From positions 28,622-92,621 of the forward strand of contig JAFTUS010000084.1 of NCBI GenBank assembly GCA_017466125.1: a DNA stretch of 64,000 nt. Reading direction: 5' to 3'. The DNA comes from Lentisphaeria bacterium. Its GTDB lineage: Bacteria; Verrucomicrobiota; Lentisphaeria; Victivallales; Victivallaceae. Of this stretch, positions 61,358 through 64,000 are shown in pieces (positions within the stretch are counted from its first letter, which is position 1; the number at the start of each line of letters is the position of its first letter). The notes below the pieces were generated by a model. That model made no database searches, was not told the DNA's origin, and worked only from the letters and a program-made list of their open reading frames with translations. A program made the position numbers and the translations under genes.

Positions 61358-62887
61358 GCCGATCAGATTGCCTTTTTCTGAATCGAAGTTTACGCCAACA
61401 ATGTAAATATCGCGTTTGTCGAGCAGATACTTCTTATAGTATTCTTTGGCCTTGATCTGTTCCAGAGCAGTCGGGTCATTGTCAAGTTTGAATTCAAAGA
61501 TGAAGATAGCGTCTTGGGTCTGCACAACGGCGTCGATCCGACCATCGTTAGTGGCGGATTCCGCCTCAATATACAACCCCAGTAAGCGGAATATGGAGAA
61601 AAAGATCGTCTGGAACGTCGATTCCTGTTTCTTGTGCGAAGTGTAAGGAATTCCGGCAAAAAACACTTCCATTATTTTGCGGAGTTTCTTCAAATCCCGG
61701 TTCAAGAGCGCAGTGGCAATTTCGGCAGTAAATTGCACGGATGCCGTTTGAGTCTTCCCGGCATAACTGTTCAGGATATACGCACTGAATGCTCCCGCAA
61801 CCTCACGGTTTGGAAAGTCCAGAAAATACCAGGTCTGCCCAAAACGCTCCTCCGTTCCCTTGATAGTGATATAGCCGGTTTGTAACAGCAGCGTCAAGGG
61901 ATCAATATTGTCGATTTCAAAGGCATTGAATGCAACTTGCGGTACAGCCTCCTTTAACGCTGCCTCAAAATTAAAGTCTTTTTGTTTTGTCAGCTCCATC
62001 AGGAACGACGGCGTTCCGGTGGAAAACCAATAATTATTGAATTTACCACCGTTTTCAAAGAATTGAGCAAGAGAGACCGGATTATAAACCGTCTTGGCAT
62101 TCTCCTCAAAACGGTAACCGTTGTACCACTCTTTGATTTTGGCTTTATAAGCGGTAATATCCGTATCACAGGTAAGAGCCGCGATGCGGTCTCCGAAATT
62201 CGCCTCCAACTCTTCCTGTGTGTAGCCGAACATTTCAGCATAGCGGGCATCCATGGTAATGTCCGTAAGATTATTCAAGTCAGAGAACAGTGAAACATGA
62301 CAGAACTTGCTGACGCCGGTGATAAAAACAAAACGCTCCAGATTTTCACAGGCTTTGACCACCGAATAGAAACTTTTGAGAGCATCAAGAATTTCTTTGC
62401 TCCAGGGTTTGGTAATATTATTTAAAATAGGCTTATCGTATTCGTCGATCAGCAGTACAACTTTTTCGTTTTGGGCCAGTTGCTCTATAAGTTCCCGAAA
62501 TTGCACTTGCGGATTTTCTCCGGTAAGCTGCAAATCATATTTGCGGGCAGCTCTGGCAACCATGTCTTTCATGGATTGGAGCAAATCTGCCAATGTATCA
62601 ACAGCCCATCCGTTCCAGTCCAGATGGATTACAGGGTGTTTTTTCCAATCATACGGTTTGCCGTAAATGGCAAGTCCTTTGAAAAGTTCTTTTTTGCCTT
62701 CAAAAACAGCCTTCAGAGTAGATACCGTAAGTGATTTACCAAAGCGGCGGGGGCGTGACAGAAAATAGCCGGCACTGTCCGGACGGATCAGTTGCCAGAT
62801 GTATTCGGTCTTATCCACATACAGGAAGTTACCCTGTATGAGTTCTTCAAAACTGTAAACGTAACTGGTTATATCTTTCATCATCAT
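61331..62887 (-). CDS. AAA-ATPase-like / PD-(D/E)XK nuclease-domain protein
   Basis: About 518 residues from the start near 62887 (MMMKDITSYVYSFEELIQGN; any of the three Met codons could serve, with AGGGG just upstream). The N-terminal half is the AAA-ATPase_like type: VDKTEYIW, then SRPRRFGKSLTVSTL as the phosphate-binding loop, LLIDEYDKPILNN as Walker B-like and FITGVSKFCHVSLFSDLNNL. The C-terminus is a PD-(D/E)XK nuclease-like fold: DGRIDAVVQTQDAIFIFEFK, with Asp and E-x-K in place. This family is abundant and often multi-copy in anaerobic gut bacteria; its role is not settled (defence or mobile-element association has been suggested). The gene is flanked by perfect 43-bp direct repeats and lies beside phage-like and fragmentary genes. 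Confidence 0.85.
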   Translation of the reverse strand: MMMKDITSYVYSFEELIQGNFLYVDKTEYIWQLIRPDSAGYFLSRPRRFGKSLTVSTLKAVFEGKKELFKGLAIYGKPYDWKKHPVIHLDWNGWAVDTLADLLQSMKDMVARAARKYDLQLTGENPQVQFRELIEQLAQNEKVVLLIDEYDKPILNNITKPWSKEILDALKSFYSVVKACENLERFVFITGVSKFCHVSLFSDLNNLTDITMDARYAEMFGYTQEELEANFGDRIAALTCDTDITAYKAKIKEWYNGYRFEENAKTVYNPVSLAQFFENGGKFNNYWFSTGTPSFLMELTKQKDFNFEAALKEAVPQVAFNAFEIDNIDPLTLLLQTGYITIKGTEERFGQTWYFLDFPNREVAGAFSAYILNSYAGKTQTASVQFTAEIATALLNRDLKKLRKIMEVFFAGIPYTSHKKQESTFQTIFFSIFRLLGLYIEAESATNDGRIDAVVQTQDAIFIFEFKLDNDPTALEQIKAKEYYKKYLLDKRDIYIVGVNFDSEKGNLIGWEDELIEK

Positions 62888-63104
62888 ACCCCTGTTTGAT
62901 ACAACTGTCTGAAGTCCTGACTTGTCTTTGTGGTGTTTGCAAAAGTCCTGCGTCATACTTTTGTCAGTCGCATCCTGTTGTAATATACACTGCGCAAAAC
63001 GATTTTTCAATTCAGCAATCAGGAAAACTTTGAAATCTCCGGCAGTTTTGGCAAATTGAACTCATATCCATACATAAAGATTGTAAACGTGAAAGTGTAT
63101 TAAG

Positions 63105-63147
63105 ACAACTATCAGAAAGTTTACTTTTCGATCAGTTCATCTTCCCA
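63105..63147. repeat. 43-bp direct repeat, right copy
   Basis: Identical to 61315-61357. Here the piece corresponds to an isolated 3' end of an ATPase-type gene without its body, directly next to the truncated AraC gene. Confidence 0.9.
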
Positions 63148-63152
63148 AACTT

Positions 63153-63490
63153 TCAGGAGGAATATTTTCTGCGTATATCCGATGGAGTACACTCCATTTG
63201 ACGTTTGAATGTTCTCCACATATGACTTGCATTGTAAAAGCCGCATTGTGATGCAATATTTTCGTTCGTCAAAGAGGTGTTTTTCAACAGGGTGACTGCA
63301 TTACCGACACGAAGTTTCTGTAAATATTCCATTGGTCCGATCCCAAATGCGGCATGAAATCTCCGGAGCAGCGTTCTGGGGCTCATCCCGGCAGTCTGAG
63401 CAATACCTGCCAGCGAAAGTCCTTGTTCTGAAGCTCTTGCTTTCATAACAGTTCCGCTTAACGAGCCTATGACTGTGCCGAATTGTTCGT
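63153..63490 (-). pseudogene. AraC-family DNA-binding domain fragment
   Basis: Only the C-terminal double helix-turn-helix remains: LSLAGIAQTAGMSPRTLLRR, FGIGPMEYLQKLRV, then NENIASQCGFYNASHMWRTF and the ending CTPSDIRRKYSS. A normal member has about 180 more residues in front; here the sequence upstream switches to pieces of other genes. The frame stays open to 63566, but the leading residues come from unrelated sequence. Probably not functional as a sugar-responsive regulator. Confidence 0.75.
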
Positions 63491-63517
63491 TTTGCAAATC
63501 CATCCATACGGGCATCC
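63491..63517 (-). pseudogene. 27-bp fragment of a lacI gene
   Basis: It matches 33307-33333 inside the lacI gene with one mismatch and is read in the same frame (ARMDGFAKR versus ARMEGFAKR). Its last seven bases, ggcatcc, are shared with the start of the next fragment, so the junction lies in 7-bp microhomology. Confidence 0.65.
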
Positions 63518-63646
63518 TGCAATTCGTAGAGAATACGGATCGGTTTTCCCGCCAGATGACTGACATCGGACCGGCCTTTCCAGCTTACCGCGCGGTCGCG
63601 GGAATCATCGTAGATCACATCACAATCGGCAAGGGCGTAACCGGGG
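63511..63646 (-). pseudogene. 136-bp duplicate of the beta-propeller gene's 3' part
   Basis: 134 of 136 bases are identical to 34098-34233. It encodes GYALADCDVIYDDSRDRAVS and on to ILYELQDA in the parent frame, but lacks the final residues and stop of the parent. It is fused in frame to the fragment on each side. The near identity implies a recent copy event, or an assembly join. Confidence 0.85.
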
Positions 63647-63960
63647 CTGAAAGCATCATCCTGCGTACCGGCGATCACGCTGCCTTCGGGGATGGAAAGT
63701 TTTATTTTGCGGACACATTCGCAAAGGATCGCCGCCTGATTTTCGGGGGAATCCGGATTTGCAAAAGTCTTGCGGACTTCCATTTTCAATTCCTGATATT
63801 CAAACCATCCGGTCATACGTTTCTGACCGGATTTCCATTTCAGAAGTTTTTCCAAACCATTTGCATAAATTTCAGATTTTTTGAAAATTTTTCTATTTTT
63901 CAATTTTTCGGATACATTTCCATCCGGCGAGCCACTACATCCAACATCTCTTTCTGACAC
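63647..63960 (-). pseudogene. N-terminal fragment resembling a glycyl-radical (PFL-like) enzyme
   Basis: From a GTG at 63960 (or the Met at 63816, MTGWFEYQELKMEVRKTFAN) the frame reads PENQAAILCECVRKIKLSIP and EGSVIAGTQDDAFSP. This recalls the N-terminal part of pyruvate-formate-lyase-like glycyl radical enzymes, in which GTQxDAFxxSYAL is usual. The match breaks at SP/GYAL, where the beta-propeller fragment takes over in frame. The remaining 700 or so residues expected for such an enzyme, including the radical Gly, are absent. The family call is tentative. Confidence 0.4.
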
Positions 63961-64000
63961 GTTGCACTTGAGATTTTCCGCTCAAAAAATCGTTGCAACG

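Overview
The window looks like a piece of a Lentisphaerota (Victivallales-type) genome. This is an inference from content: six prepilin-like genes of the LIELLVV / H-x9-DG type, many secreted clan GH-A and GH78 glycoside hydrolases with CBM-like domains, Na+:solute symporters instead of SusC/SusD pairs, V-type ATPase subunits, and a MurA with Asp at the fosfomycin-target Cys. I saw no rRNA, tRNA, CRISPR array or intact transposase. Several promoters have TTGnnn-17-TATAnT spacing, and AGGAG-type ribosome binding sites are common.

Left part (1-10.1 kb, all minus strand): a surface-polysaccharide segment (GT4 glycosyltransferase cut by the window edge, GDP-mannose dehydratase, large GT-C-like membrane protein, GT9 glycosyltransferase), then proA-ntpI-ntpK ending in a strong terminator. 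murA (16.5 kb) lies downstream of a frameshifted glycosidase.

Middle (10.4-60.1 kb): six carbohydrate loci, each with one pseudopilin gene at or near the head of its operon and, in five, an adjacent transcriptional regulator. A (10.4-16.2): lacI-pseudopilin-two paralogous GHs. B (20.1-26.7): araC divergent from oxidoreductase-pseudopilin-GH/CBM9. C (26.8-32.8): araC divergent from pseudopilin-GH/CBM9-GH51 arabinofuranosidase, with a convergent lacI. D (34.1-41.9): gntR-pseudopilin-beta-propeller protein divergent from nanA-like lyase, Na+ symporter and glycosidase, probably sialic acid use. E (42.0-50.3): araC divergent from pseudopilin, broken GH28, small secreted protein, GH/CBM9, GH78. F (50.6-60.1): pseudopilin, CBM-like protein, GH123-like/DUF4091, GH78, symporter, esterase. 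The likely logic is that the regulator senses a sugar, secreted enzymes cut a plant or host glycan, a symporter imports the product, and a locus-specific pseudopilin takes part in secretion or surface display. This last role is hypothetical.

Right end (60.3-64.0 kb): small phage-like genes, an AAA-ATPase/PD-(D/E)XK gene flanked by exact 43-bp direct repeats, and a mosaic of gene fragments, two of which match genes elsewhere in the window. Other unexplained structure: a ~270-300 bp multi-hairpin element present twice, with compensatory changes in its stems, plus a decayed third copy; and a two-hairpin insertion that keeps the reading frame open inside the prepilin signal of one pseudopilin.
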